A stretch of 64,000 nucleotides of DNA from Dasypus novemcinctus (taxonomy: Eukaryota > Chordata > Mammalia > Cingulata > Dasypodidae). The position numbers and the translations under genes are program-made. A model generated the notes under the pieces. The model saw nothing but the letters and a program-made list of their open reading frames with translations. It had not been told where the DNA came from and did no database searches. How positions within the stretch are numbered: position 1 is the first letter of the stretch; the number at the start of each line of letters is the position of its first letter. Location of the stretch: positions 30,344,796 through 30,408,795 of the forward strand of contig NC_080690.1 of assembly GCF_030445035.2 (NCBI RefSeq). Reading direction: 5' to 3'. Below are positions 47,054 to 58,880 of the stretch, in pieces.

Positions 47054-49229
47054 TCATATCACTGAGGTCATGTAGTATTTGTCCTTCAATGTCTGGGTTG
47101 CTTCACTCAACATAAGGTTCTCAAGATTCATCCATGTTATCACATGTGTTTGTAGTGTGTTTGTTCTTACAGCCGAGTAGTATTCCATTGTATATATATA
47201 CCACATTTTATTGATCCACTCATCTGTTGATGGGCATTTGGGTTGATTCCAACTTTTGGCGATAGTGAGCAATGCTGCTATGAACATTGGTGTGCATATA
47301 TCGGTTTGTGTCCTTGTTTTCAGTTCTGCTGGGTATATACCCAGCAGTGGTATTGCTGGGTCATATGGCAAATCTATGACTAGTTTTTTGAGAAACTGCC
47401 ATACTGTCCTCCATAATGGTTGGATCCTTCTACATTCCCACCAGCAGTGGATGAGTGTTCCCCTTTCTTCACATCCTCTCCAGCACTTGTATTCTTCTGT
47501 TTTTTTCATAACTGCCAATCTTATGGGTGTAAGATGGTATCTCATTGTGGTTTTGATTTGCATTTCCCTGATAGCTAGAGATTTGGAACATTTTTTCATG
47601 TGCTTTTTTGCCATTTGTATTTCTTCTTTGGAGAAGTGTCTGTTTAAGTCTTTTCCCATTTTTTAAATGAGTTGTTTATCTTTTTATTTTCAAGATATAG
47701 GAGTTCTTTATATATGCAAGTTATAAGTTTCTTATCAGATATATGGTTGCCAAATATTTTCTCCCACTGTGTGGGCTCCCTTTTTACTTTCTTGACAAAC
47801 TCCTTTGAGGTGCAGAAGGCTTTAATTTTGAGGAAGTCCCATTTATCTATTAGTTCTTTTGCTGCTCATGCTTTTGGTGAGATATTCAGAAATCCATAAA
47901 TCCATTTCCTATTACAAGGTCCTGTAGATGTTTCCCTACACTGCTTTCTAAGGTTTTTATGGTCTTGGCTCTTATATTTAGGTCTTTGATCCATCTTGAG
48001 TTGATCTTTGTATAAGGTGTGAGATGGTAATCCTCTTTCATTCTTCTATATATGGCTATCCAGTTCTCCAGACACCATTTGTTGAATAGGCCACTCTCTC
48101 CCAGTTGAGAGTGTTTGGTGGCTTTATCAAATATTATGTGGCTGTATATGTGAGGTTCTATATCAGAGCTTTCAATTTGATTCCATTGGTCTATGTGTCT
48201 CTCCTTATGCCAATACCATGCTGTCTTCACCACCGTAGCTTTGTAGTATGTTTTGAAGTCAGGTAGTGTGATTCCTCCAATTTCGTTTTTCTTTTTCAGT
48301 ATGTCTTTGGCTATTCAGGGTCTCTTTCCTTTCCAAATAAATTTCATAGTTAGTTTTTCTAGTTCCTTAAAGAAGGCTGTGTTGATTTTTATTGGGATTG
48401 TATTGAATGTGTAGATTAGTTTTGGTAGGATAGACATCTTAATAATGTTCAGTCTTCCTATCCATGAACAAGGAATAGTCTTCCATTTATTTAGGTCTTC
48501 TTTGATTTCCTTGAACAATCTTGTATAGTTCTCGGTGTATAAGTTCTTTACCTCTTTAGTTAAATTTATTCCTAAGTATTTGATTTTTTTATTTACTATT
48601 GTGAATGGTATTTGTTTCTTGATTTCCTCCTGATCTTGCTCATTATTGGTGTACAGAAATGCTACTGATTTTTGCGCATTGATCTTATAACCTGCGACTT
48701 TACTAAACTCATTTATGAGTTCTAGAATCTTTGTTGTAGATCTCTCAGGGTTTTTTATGTATAGGATCATGTCATCTGCAAATAATGAAATTTTGACTTC
48801 TTCCTTTCCAATTTGAATGCCTTTTATTTCTGGTTCTTGCCTCAGTGCTCGAGCAAGTACTTCTTGTTTCTGAGTTTAGAGGGAAGGAGTCTAGGATTTC
48901 TCCATTGTAAACAATGTTGGCTTTAGGTTTTTCATATATACTCTTTATCATGTTCAAAAAATTTCCTTGTATTCCAATCTTTTGGAGTGTTTTTATCAAA
49001 AAAGGGTGCTGTATTTTGTCAAATGCTTTTTTTGCATCAATAGATATAATCATGTGATTTTTTTCCTTCGATCTGTTTATATGGTGTATTACGTTGATTG
49101 ATTTCTTATGTTGAACCATCCTTGCATAACTGGGATGAATCCCACTTCGTCGTGGTGTATAATTCATTTAATGTGTTGATGAATATGATTAGCAAGTATT
49201 TTGTTAAGTATTTTTGCATCTAGGTTCAT
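47054..49229 (-). pseudogene. L1 D ORF2, RT to C-terminus, broken
   Basis: Long open pieces remain: 48772-49167 (RT start), 48315-48770, 47886-48233 and 47054-47659, the last ending [11 protein letters not shown] deletion of roughly 60 bp near 48865 removes the '[10 protein letters not shown]' region upstream of the catalytic 'FADD' (~48771-48785), and small indels shift the frame elsewhere. Similarity to 2560-4753 is very high. Confidence 0.9.
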
Positions 49230-49951
49230 AAAATTCATATATCAAAAAAGAAGAAAGAGCAAAAATTGAAGAACTAACTACACATTTGAAGGAATTAGAA
49301 AAACAACAACAAAGTAACCCAACAGGAAGAAGAAGGAAGGAAATAACAAAGATAAGAGCAGAACTAAATGAAATAGAAAATAAGAAAGCACTTGAAAAGA
49401 TAAACAAGACCAAGAGCTGGTTTTTTGAGAAGATCAACAAAATTGACAAACCTTTAGCGAGACTAACAAAGAAAAAAAGAGAGAAGATGCAAATACACAA
49501 AATAAGAAATGAGAAAGGCAATATCACCACTGACCCCACAGAAATAAAGACTATCATAAGAGGATACTTTGAAAAACTATATTCCAACAAAAATGACAAT
49601 CTAGAGGAAATGGACAAATTCCTAGAAACACATAAGCAGCCCATATTGACCAAAGAAGAAATTGATGATCTTAACAAACCAATCACAAGCAGAGAGATAG
49701 AATCAGTTATTAAAAATCTCCCAACTAAGAAGAGCCCAGGGCCAGATGGCTTCACAGGTGAATTCTACAAAACATTCCGGAAAGAACTGACACCAATCCT
49801 GCTGAAACTATTCCAAAAAATCGAAACAGAAAGAACATTACCCAACTCCTTCTATGATGCCAACATTACCCTAGTACCAAAGCCAAACAAAGACATCACA
49901 AGAAAGGAAAATTACAGACCAATTTCTCTAATGAACCTAGATGCAAAAATA
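49230..49951 (+). pseudogene. L1 D inverted ORF2 segment
   Basis: Matches 1838-2558 of the first L1 in plus orientation. The frame 49286-49966 is open for 226 codons ('[18 protein letters not shown]', '[20 protein letters not shown]') where the first L1 has a stop just upstream. It is open only because it is young and short; it is not a gene. Confidence 0.92.
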
Positions 49952-49964
49952 TTTATAGTTTCTT

Positions 49965-50685
49965 GACACTCCTTTTTCTGTCTCACATAGCTTCTGCCTG
50001 GAGGGCAAATTCTGGAAATAGCTTCATTTTCAGGAGGACTTTCCAATTAGTATTTCTCAGCCAAAACAGGGTAAGGGGTGCAGGAAGGCGGTGCAGGCCA
50101 GCTCCAAAGTGACCCACAGATGTGTTCAAGAAGATTGCCAACAATTCCTCTGATGACTCCCCAAAGCTGAGATTTTCTGGCCTGCCCAGCAAATGGAGCC
50201 CTTCAGCTAAATTTCTCCCACCACCCTGAGGAAGCCATGCATCTTTAAATCTCCACCACCTCCATCCTTGCCCAGGGAAAGTTGAAATAATGCCTGCCCT
50301 CAGAACCAGGATCTAGCAATCCAAATTCGCTAATCAAAAACCTTGTTCAGTGATCAGCTATGCACATCCCTTTTCTTGGGAAAGAAGATTTTTATGTCCC
50401 CTTCTTTCAGCAGCAGTTAGCCAGGGACTGAACCTCATGATGGCCTGCTGCCAGAGTGGGAGATGGGCACAGGTAGCACTGCGGAGAAAGCAATTTCTAT
50501 TCTTTACTGTAATTTATCAGTCTCTTCTTCCCACTCTTTCTTGTTTGCTGTACAGTGTTCTCCTGAACTCCTATGGAGTTTCAAAGCAGTTGTTTCAGAC
50601 AGTTCCTGCCCATGTAATTGTTGCTTTGGTAGAAGAACTGAATCCTGGAAGTCCCTACTTCTCCATTTTCCTTGGGAACCCTCCC
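49965..50685 (-). other. L1 A 5' UTR remainder
   Basis: Continues the 5' UTR interrupted at 44249 by L1 D; joining 44262 to 49965 restores the target. It ends at the boundary with the ancient L1 (TSD candidate 50686-50698). Plus-strand frames such as 50350-50700 have no recognised product. Confidence 0.6.
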
Positions 50686-50698
50686 TTTCCATTTTCTT

Positions 50699-53600
50699 GA
50701 TGGTATAGTTTAAAACACAAACATGTTAATTTTGATGAAGTCATGCCCAAGTATGATTTGCCAGTCTAAAGACATAAATTTATTGCAATATTTTCCTTTA
50801 GGATTTTATAGTTTTAGATTTTACAATTAGGCTTTTGATCCATTTTGATTTAATTTTTATATATTGTGTGAGGTGAGGTTCCAACTTAAATTTTTTGCAT
50901 GTGACTACCTAGCTGTCCCTGCACCATTTGTTGAAAAGACTATACTGTCCCCCATTGAATGGTTTTGGCATTCTACTCAAAAACCTATTGACCATAGATG
51001 TATGGGTTTATTTCTGGACTTTTAATTTTGTTCCATTTATCTATGTGTCTATTACTTGAGTCAGTACCACTCTACCTCAATGCTCCTTATTTTGTAGTAG
51101 TTTTTGAAATCTGGAATTACGAGTTCTACTTTGTTCTTTTTTTCAACAGAAATTGTTTTGGCTATTCTGAGTCCCTTACATTCCATAGGAATTTTAGAAC
51201 CAATTTGTCAATTCCTATATAAAGATCACTGGATTCTGATGGGGATTGAATTGAATATGTAAGTATATTTGCGGAGAATCACAATCTCAATATTGAGTCA
51301 TCTGAATGAACATGGCACGCTTCTCATTTCTTTCAACAATATTTTGCTGCTTTTTTATGTAAGCTTTATACTTTTTAAATTAAATTTATTACTAAGTATT
51401 TTATTCTTTTTTGATTTTTCTTTATTGTGAATGGAATTGCTTGTTTTCTTAATTTCATTTTTAGTTTGTTCATTGCAAGTTTACAGGGATATAACTGAAT
51501 TTTATCTATTGACATTATATACTGCAACATTGTTGAACTCATTTATTAATTATGGTAGGTTTTAGTGGATTCCTTAGGATTTTCTATATACCAGATCATG
51601 CTATCTGGAAATAGAGGTTACTTTTTCCTTTCCAATTGGATGATTTCTTCCCTCTTTTTTCTTGACTAAAGGCCCTGGTTAGAACCTCATTATAATACAG
51701 AATAGAAATGGCAAGAGCAGATATACATGTCTTGTTCCTGATTTTAGGGAGAAAGGATGTAGACTTTTACCATTAAGTATATGGTTCACTGTGACACTTT
51801 CATGAATGTCCCTTATCAGGCTGATAAAGTACCTTTTTGTTTATAGTTTGTTAAATGCTTTATCATGAAAGGAGGTAGGAATTGGTCAAATGTTTTTCTT
51901 GTGCCTATTGAGAGGATCATGCGATTTAAAAAAAAATTACATTGATATGCTGCATTACATTAGTTGATTTTCAGATGTTAAAACAACCTTGCAATCCTGG
52001 AGTAAATCCCATTTGAGTGTATTGTGTAATTACTTTCATATGTTGCTAGTATTTTGTTGAGGATATTTCTGTACATATTGATAATATATATTGACTTTAA
52101 TTATCTTTTTTGTGGTATATTGTTTGGTTTTGGTCTAAAGGTAACAATGGCCTCATAAAATTGTTGGGAAGTGTTTCTTCCTCTTCTATTTTTCCTAATT
52201 ATGTGTAAATTTTGTATTACTTCTTCTTTAAATGTTTAGTGGAATTCAATTCTGTCTTGAGATTTTCTTTGTAGATAATTTTATTATAACTAATTCAATA
52301 CCTTCACTAGTTGTCAGTCTACTCAAATTATTTATTTTTTTCGTTAGTTTTGGTGGTGTTTCATCTTTCTAGGAATTTGTTCCCTTTAAATTATCCAATT
52401 TGTTGGTTTACAATTGTTCATAGTATTCTTTAATATTCCTTTTTATTTCTCTAAGCTCAGCATTAATATCCCCCTTTCATTTCTGATTCTAGTAATTGGA
52501 GTTCTACTGTTTTATTTCCTTGGTCACTCTAGTTGAAATTTTTTCAGTTGTTGATTTTTCAAAGAACCAGTTTTGTAGTCATCATTTTTTTTGTTTTATT
52601 TCATTAATTTACATTCCTATCTTAATTATTTCCAACCTTCTGTTTGCTTTACTCTTAGTTTGCTCTTATTTTTCAAGTGTCTTAAGGTAGAAATTTGTTA
52701 TTAATTTGACATCTTTATTCTCTCTTAATATAGGTATTAACACCTATGAATTTCCTCTAAGCCTGGTTTTAGCTGCATCCCATAAGTTTTGAAATACTTT
52801 GTCTTCATTTTCTTTCCTAGATTAATTCTAGTGACATACAGAAACATTACTCTTATATTCCTCTAGCCCATCCCTCCTCCAGTTGGTGGTATTTGTGGTA
52901 TACATATTACATCTATTAATATTAAAAACCCAATAATAAGTTGTTTTAATTAGTACTTTACCATTTGTATTCATTTCTGTAACCTAAGATAGCTTTGCTC
53001 ATACCCAAATCCTTTGTGCTGTTACTGGCAGATGTATTGTGTCTATATTAGATTTTTATATGTTATAGGCAGAACAATACATTATGTAAATATTATTGTA
53101 TATGATTTCTTTTAAAATCAGTTAAGAGAAGGGAGAAGGAAAATATTCACTTATACTGTATTTTATATTTGTAAAATTATCTTTACTGGTGCTTTTATTT
53201 TTCATGTATATTCGTTTAATAACTGGAGTCACTTGCTTTCAGTATGAAGAAATTCATTTAGTATTTCTTGTAAAACAGGCGTCTGCTAACAGCAAATTCT
53301 CTCTGTTTTTGTTTATCTGAGAGAGGCTTTATTTCACCTTCATTGTAGAAAGATAGGTTTATTGAATATAGGGTTCTTGGTTAAGAGTTAAATTTCTTTT
53401 GCATGTATGAGCATTTAAATATGTTATCTTAATGCCTTCTGACCTCCATTGTTTTAGAACGTTAAATTAGCTGTTAATCTTATTGGGGTTACTTTGTTGT
53501 TTTTCTCTTGCTATTTTAAAACTTTTCTAGTGTTTTACTTTCAGCATGTTCACCATGATGTGTTTATTTGTAGATTTTTTAATGTTTATCTTCCTTGAAG

Positions 53601-55440
53601 TTTCTTGAATGTGTAGGTTTTTGTTTTTCTTCAAAAAATTTGTGTAGTTTTCCACAGTTATTTCTTCAACAACTTTCTCTATTCCTTTCTTTCTCTCTCT
53701 TTTTCTAGTATTGTGTTAATTTTTCTTCCTCCTTCTTTCTCCTTATTCTTCAACTTTCATTACTATTGATCTATCATTAGGTTCATTAATTCTTCTGCCC
53801 ATTGAAATCTATTGTTGATTCTTCAATTTCAGTTATAGTAGTTTTAAATTCCAGAATTCTATTTGGCCCCTTTTATAATTTCTCTTTTTATTGATATTCT
53901 TTATTTGGTCTGCCATTATTATCATATCTTCCTTTACTTTTTAAACATGATTTCCTTTTGTTCTGTGAACATATTTACAATATCTACTTCAATGTCTTTT
54001 TTTTATTATTATTAAATCCAAAACTTGCCACACAGGCAGTTTCTGTTGCCTGATCTTTCCCCAATATATGTGTCATAGTTTCCTATTTATTTTCATGGTT
54101 TTTTAAAAATTTTGTTGTTGGGAACTAAATATTTTAGTATATTGCAGCAACTTTGAGTACTTGTTCCCCACAACAGGGTTTATTATTGCTTTTTACTTGT
54201 TTATTTGTTTAGGGTCTGAATGTATTATTTTGGTGAAATATATCCACCACCACCCTATACACATTATTAAGCCTGTGATGATGCTTCTTAGAGAGATGTA
54301 GCTTAGGATGTGCCCACAGCCACATGAGATGATAATGATGTTGGTAGGGCTCTTTTCTTCTCTGTCACTGACCTTATCTAGTCATTAAACTCTATTAACT
54401 GCCAGCTGATTTTCTATTGTCTTCAATAATGGCATAGTGCATAAATTTATCAACAAACTAATACAATCGAATTGTTACTCCTGTGAAGGAATAGTTCTGA
54501 GATCAGGGTTAGATATTTTTTCTGATCCCAGGAGCACTCTTTGCACTTTTCTTATTTCCTGGTTCTCTCCTACAAGCTGGCAGATCTAGAGACTAGATTA
54601 TATCTTGATTAAATCCATGAACCTCCTCCCAATTGTCTTTCATCACAATCTCCACTGTTCTTGAATGGTTTTAAGATTGAAAGTTTCCATGCACTATTGT
54701 AAATGAAATCCGTTTCTTTGGGAAGTGACTAGGAGCTAATTCTATTAAGTCTGGCTTTTCCCAAGCAAAACATTTGAGTCCAGGGCTCTGAAACTGGAGG
54801 TGGTGACAATGGGAATCTTTTCCCTCAATGACACCCTCACCCTCACTTGGTGGACAGTAGGGCAGCTGTCTGATAATCTGTCAGCTCACCTCTCCTGTGT
54901 GGAACTAATGCCCCATGAGCCAGGACAAGTATATTTAGGGATTCGGTATTATCATTATCCTACATCCATGGTAAAGCCTCCATTCCACGGGTGGGAAATG
55001 GCAGGAGAAGGAAAACCCTACCTCTTGATCCCACTGCTGTAAGATAGCCTCAACAAGAGGTAACTGGGGGCAGGATGGGAAACACTAAAGTTCTGCTTCT
55101 CCCACTAAAGTTCAGCCCGCCTACTGGGACCTGGAGCCTCTACTGCAGCCTAAGTCAAGGGGGGTTCCCTGCCTTCTTAGATGCATTGCTCTGACTAGAG
55201 ACTTCCTCTCAATAAGCTGGGAAGCTGAAGGGAGTGAGTAGTATTTGTTCAAATATCACAGACTCTTGAATTTCTCACCTAAATTTCATATATTTTCTTG
55301 AATAGATATTTCTTCATTTGCTGTTTGCCTTTAGGACCAATTCTAGAGATTTTAAATGGTTATTTTCTACATAATTTTCATGTTTTACTGGGGAGCAGAT
55401 ATAGGGTGTTCCTCATACTGTCATGCCAAAAATAAATCTC
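50699..55440 (-). mobile_element. Ancient L1, ORF2 to 5' region (continues from 31328)
   Basis: Antisense ORF2 order is clear from ~50730 (TTAATTTTGATGAAGTC, 'GATCCATTTTGATTTAATTTT') to ~52900. More diverged ORF1-like sequence follows (~53200-54000), then a putative 5' region to ~55440. Every frame is closed. Divergence is greater than in L1 A, consistent with being the host of that insertion. Confidence 0.7.
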
Positions 55441-56558
55441 TCAACTCATTTATTTTTTACAACTAGTCTATGAATTAGTAAATATTCCTATCCTAAGTTG
55501 CAATGGCACTAAGTAACATGGCCTGTATCACCTCACAATCAAGCAGCTGTGATGGTACTACAGCCAGCACTAAGTCAGAGTCTACACTCTTAAAGTAGAC
55601 AGTTATCCTTATACTCTGCAATTCAAGAAAGCCCACTTTGGGGTATTTAAACACCCTTGTGTCAATCTGCATGCCTGAGTGGCTTACATTTTAAAAGTAC
55701 CATGCCCTCCATGATATATTCACATCTGATTACCCAACAATGCAGTGGGAAATTAGGACATTAAGGAAGGCAGAGCCTAAGTAAGTTTTCCAAGGCAATG
55801 TATGTAGCTAGTTTATTTGTTTCTTTACATTTTTTTGGTTTACTTATTTATATCTCTCCTTATTCCAGACATTTAATTTTTCTCAGTTAGCTAGACAGTA
55901 TAAATGGCAGGACTTGGCATCACAAGACCAAGAAATAGTCCAGAATTCATGTGAAATGATCAAAAATGATAAGTTTTATTTCTGCTCCGAGACTGAAAAT
56001 GTTTGCCTCCCCCTTTATGAAGGCCAATGTTTGTACATAAGCTATAATTCAGCACATTGTTTCACTTATCTCATTCTGAACTTTAGTTCCCATTTGTGTA
56101 AAATGAAAGGGCATATTAAGATGATCTTTAAAGACATTTTGAACTCTAATATTCTAGGTATTTGTAAATGCATTTCTTAACCTGCAAGTAGATATTCAAT
56201 AAAATTGTATTAGAAAGGTAAACATGTAAAGTTGCTGTTTTCATATGCTATATTCATGATTTGGTATACCAAATAGCTTAACAGAGGAAACATGTGTCAA
56301 TATCACCAACAAGATAAAAATTTTGATTGTATTTCTTAAAAGAATAAAAACCCACCCTATACTTTAGCTTGATCATTTTCCTTAACTGTGTATTTCTCTA
56401 ATCAATCTCTAATATAAACTATAATATTGGCATTTTGAATAGAAATATAACTAGCAAAAGTAAAATCCAATCTTTAAAAGACATTGGAAAATATACCCTG
56501 AAGATAAAATTAATATAACAAAAAGTAAACCAATAAAATTAAAGAGATATATACATTT
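55441..56558. other. Intergenic with MIR remnants
   Basis: ~55440-55600 and ~55735-55805 resemble antisense MIR core. No gene seen. The 88-codon frame at 55914-56180 overlaps a plus-strand MIR. Confidence 0.45.
56060..56160 (+). mobile_element. MIR-family SINE remnant (MIR3-like)
   Basis: The MIR blocks 'CTTTAGTTCCCATTTGTGTA', 'AAATGAAAGG' and 'GATGATCTTTAAAG' then 'AACTCTAATATTCTA' occur in the order of a MIR 3' half. Confidence 0.6.
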
Positions 56559-56572
56559 AAAATCAATAAGTT

Positions 56573-57518
56573 CTTTTCCTTTTTTTTTTCCCCCTTTAGG
56601 CTGTCAGAAGGATTTCCCTTATGCACAACTGAGCAGAGTCTAAGAGACAGATAAAGTAGATACAATCCCCAGGTATTGGTTCCTTTGAGGGCTAAAGGGA
56701 CCCACGGGTTCTACGGTCATGGCAGATAGGGTTCACAGCCATGTCAGATGGCCCTTCTATGGAGCTGGTGTTTCTGCGTGATGAAACTGGACCCAGAGGG
56801 GATCTCTTTTCATAAGACTATCATGCTACTTTACTGGAATTGTAGTTGGTATTGGGGTTTAAGATATATTTAGGGGATTGAATCTTTTTACTGACAATAT
56901 GATAGCCAGGCCCTGAGCCTCAACAGACTCCAGCTCCTACAATCTGAACTATTGGACTCACCTCACTCAGCTAAGATGGAGTTGATGAAGGGCAACCACC
57001 ACACCATGGAGCCTAGAGTGACTACAACTGAAAGCAGGAGGTTTGCATCCAGTAACCATGTGGAATCTGAGCCTCCTCTTGACATAGAGGTGCAACGGAC
57101 ACAACCAATCCAAGGACCTCAGAGAAAAGGTGGCAATGGAGTGGGAAAAGTGGACATGGTGGCTGATGGGTATGGGGAATGGCAGGAAGAGATGAGATGT
57201 GGAGGCGCCTTTGGGACTTGGAGTTGCTCCGGATGGTGCTTCAGGGGCAATCACCGGACATTGTAAATCCTCCCAGGGCTCACTGGATGGAATGGGGGAG
57301 AGTGTGGGCCATGATGTGGACCAATGACCATGAGATGCAGAGATACCCAGAGATGTACTTACCAAATGCAATGGATGTGTCATGATGATGGGAGTGAGTG
57401 TTGCTGGGGGGGGAGGGGTGCGGTGGGGGTGGTGGGGTCGAATGGGACCTCATATTTTTTTAATGTAATATTTTTACAAAATCAATTTTAAAAAAAGATT
57501 AAAATAAAAAAATAAAAT
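56573..57518 (+). mobile_element. 5'-truncated L1 3' UTR with 5' micro-inversion
   Basis: A perfect 14 bp TSD (AAAATCAATAAGTT) is at 56559-56572 and 57519-57532. The cleavage site reads TT|AAAA, the L1 endonuclease consensus. L1 3' UTR homology begins at ~56598 (GGCTGTCAGAAGG). The 25 bp before it is pyrimidine-rich, and its reverse complement resembles L1 3' UTR sequence at 6431-6450. This fits a small inverted 5' segment. It carries the conserved frame at 56952-57266. Confidence 0.9.
56952..57266 (+). other. Conserved L1 3' UTR open frame, 104 codons
   Basis: Same length and ends as 44504-44818, with 'NHHTMEPRVTTTESRR' and 'GEWQEEMRCGG'. Product unknown. Confidence 0.35.
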
Positions 57519-57532
57519 AAAATCAATAAGTT

Positions 57533-57785
57533 GAGAAATTCAGAGTACACACACACTCATATAGATATACATTTTTTTCCATAGGGTATTTTACAGTGAG
57601 TTTTGTTAATGGACTTGGAATGTGATTAGGACTGAACTATTCCAAGGATTGTCAGTATAATGTCAAAAGGAGTGGTTTCAACTAGAAAATGGACAGTCTC
57701 ATGTAAGTAAAGTCCACTGAAAATTTTAGTTACTTCATAATGTATTCAAATTTTAGAAAGCTGAAACAAAAGGATGCAGGATTAA
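57533..57785. other. Spacer between two L1 insertions
   Basis: About 250 bp of unrecognised sequence with a short CA run near 57550. No gene. Confidence 0.5.
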
Positions 57786-57796
57786 GTTGCAATTTT

Positions 57797-58512
57797 CCAG
57801 TACTGGACCCAGAGGGGATCTCTTTTCATAAGACTATCATGCTACTTTACTGGCATTGTAGTTGGTATTGGGGTTTAAGATATATTTAGGGGATTGAATC
57901 TTTTTACTGACAATATGATAGCCAGGCCCTGAGCCTCAACAGACTCCAGCTCCTACAATCTGAACTATTGGACTCACCTCACTCAGCTAAGATGGAGTTG
58001 AAGAAGGACAACCACCACACCATGGAGCCTAGAGTGCCTACAACGGAAAGCAGGAGGATTGCATCCAGTAACCATGTGGAATCTGAGCCTCCTCTTGACA
58101 TAGAGGTGCAACGGACACAACCAATCCAACGACCTCAGAGAAAAGGTGGCATTGGAGTAGGAAAAGTGAACATGGTGGCTGATGGGTATGGGGAATGGCA
58201 GGAAGAGATGAGATGTGGAGGCGCCTTTGGGACTTGGAGTTGCCCTGGATGGTGCTTCAGGGGCAATCACCGGACATTGTTAATTCTCCCAGGGCTCACT
58301 GGATGGAATGGGGGAGAGTGTGGGCCATGATGTGGACCAATGACCATGAGGTGCAGAGATACCCAGAGATGTACTTACCAAATGCAATGGATGTGTCATG
58401 ATGATGGGAGTGAGTGTTGCTGGGGGGGGAGGGGTGCGGTGGGGGAGGTGGGGTCGAATGGGACCTCATATTTTTTTAATGTAATATTTTTACAAAATCA
58501 ATTAAAAAAAAG
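57797..58512 (+). mobile_element. 5'-truncated L1 3' UTR, close relative of the previous copy
   Basis: An 11 bp TSD (GTTGCAATTTT) is at 57786-57796 and 58513-58523. L1 sequence starts at ~57803 with 'CTGGACCCAGAGGGGATC' and is nearly identical to 56787-57485. It has its own A-tail (58502-58511). The distinct TSD shows an independent insertion rather than a tandem duplication. Confidence 0.9.
57968..58330 (+). other. Conserved L1 3' UTR open frame, extended to 120 codons
   Basis: Identical layout to 56952-57266, but the TAA after 'NHRTL' is changed (TTA), so the frame runs 16 codons further. Product unknown. Confidence 0.35.
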
Positions 58513-58799
58513 GTTGCAATTTTATTTTAAAGGTCTGGAAAAGAGTGCTTTGATCTATTGTGAAAAAAAATACTAATCACTGAGGACCAGAATAATTGCT
58601 GGTTTATAATTTTAAAATTCCATAGCTCTGCATCAGAACATAAGGGGCTGCTTATGTATTTGTGAAAATAAATTAAGATTTCTAGAGATATTCCTTGGTG
58701 CCAGGCTCTGTGCTGGTTCGTTTGTATATGATATTCCATTTACTCCTCAAAACAACTTTGGGAGCTAAGTTTCATTAGCAAGAAAAATGTTTAGATTTT

Positions 58800-58880
58800 A
58801 GTGCAAAACACATAAGTTTAGAATCAAAACAACATGGGTTCAAAGTTTCCATTACCAATTTTCTGTTAAGTGATTTTGAC
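58800..58880 (+). mobile_element. MIR SINE remnant
   Basis: 'AACATGGGTTCAAA' followed by 'GTTAAGTGATTTTGAC' at MIR spacing; strongly diverged. Confidence 0.45.

Larger units (their letters stand above)
44263..49951 (-). mobile_element. L1 copy D with 5' inversion (twin priming)
   Basis: A perfect 13 bp TSD (TTTATAGTTTCTT) lies at 44250-44262 and 49952-49964, enclosing 5.7 kb. From the A-tail end, 44263-49229 is minus-strand 3' UTR and ORF2, while 49230-49951 is the upstream piece of ORF2 in plus orientation. Both pieces end in the same short sequence (ATGAACCTAGATGCAAAAAT), so ~20 bp is shared at the inversion point. This is the known signature of twin priming. It is 5'-truncated within ORF2, so endonuclease and ORF1 are absent. 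It interrupts the 5' UTR of L1 A. Confidence 0.95.
31329..50685 (-). mobile_element. L1 copy A, heavily interrupted
   Basis: A minus-strand L1 scattered over 19 kb. Its 3' UTR and ORF2 end lie at 31329-31889. ORF2 continues at 36450-36770, 37085-37472, 37974-38810, 39441-40740 and ~40960-41105. The ORF1-ORF2 junction and ORF1 are at 41105-41572 and 42961-~44000. The 5' UTR is at ~44000-44249 and 49965-50685. Sequence on either side of each gap joins collinearly to the L1 reference order seen at 1-4753. Every frame is degraded. The gaps hold L1 B, an unclassified piece, a probable LTR, an MGST3 retrocopy, L1 C and L1 D. Confidence 0.8.

Noticed and set aside
50350..50700. 116-codon plus-strand frame, with an 81-codon frame overlapping
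   Set aside because: Falls in the antisense of the L1 A 5' UTR, with no recognisable product or conservation.
55914..56180. 88-codon plus-strand frame
   Set aside because: Overlaps a MIR remnant and lacks any domain. Start context and neighbours give no support for a gene.
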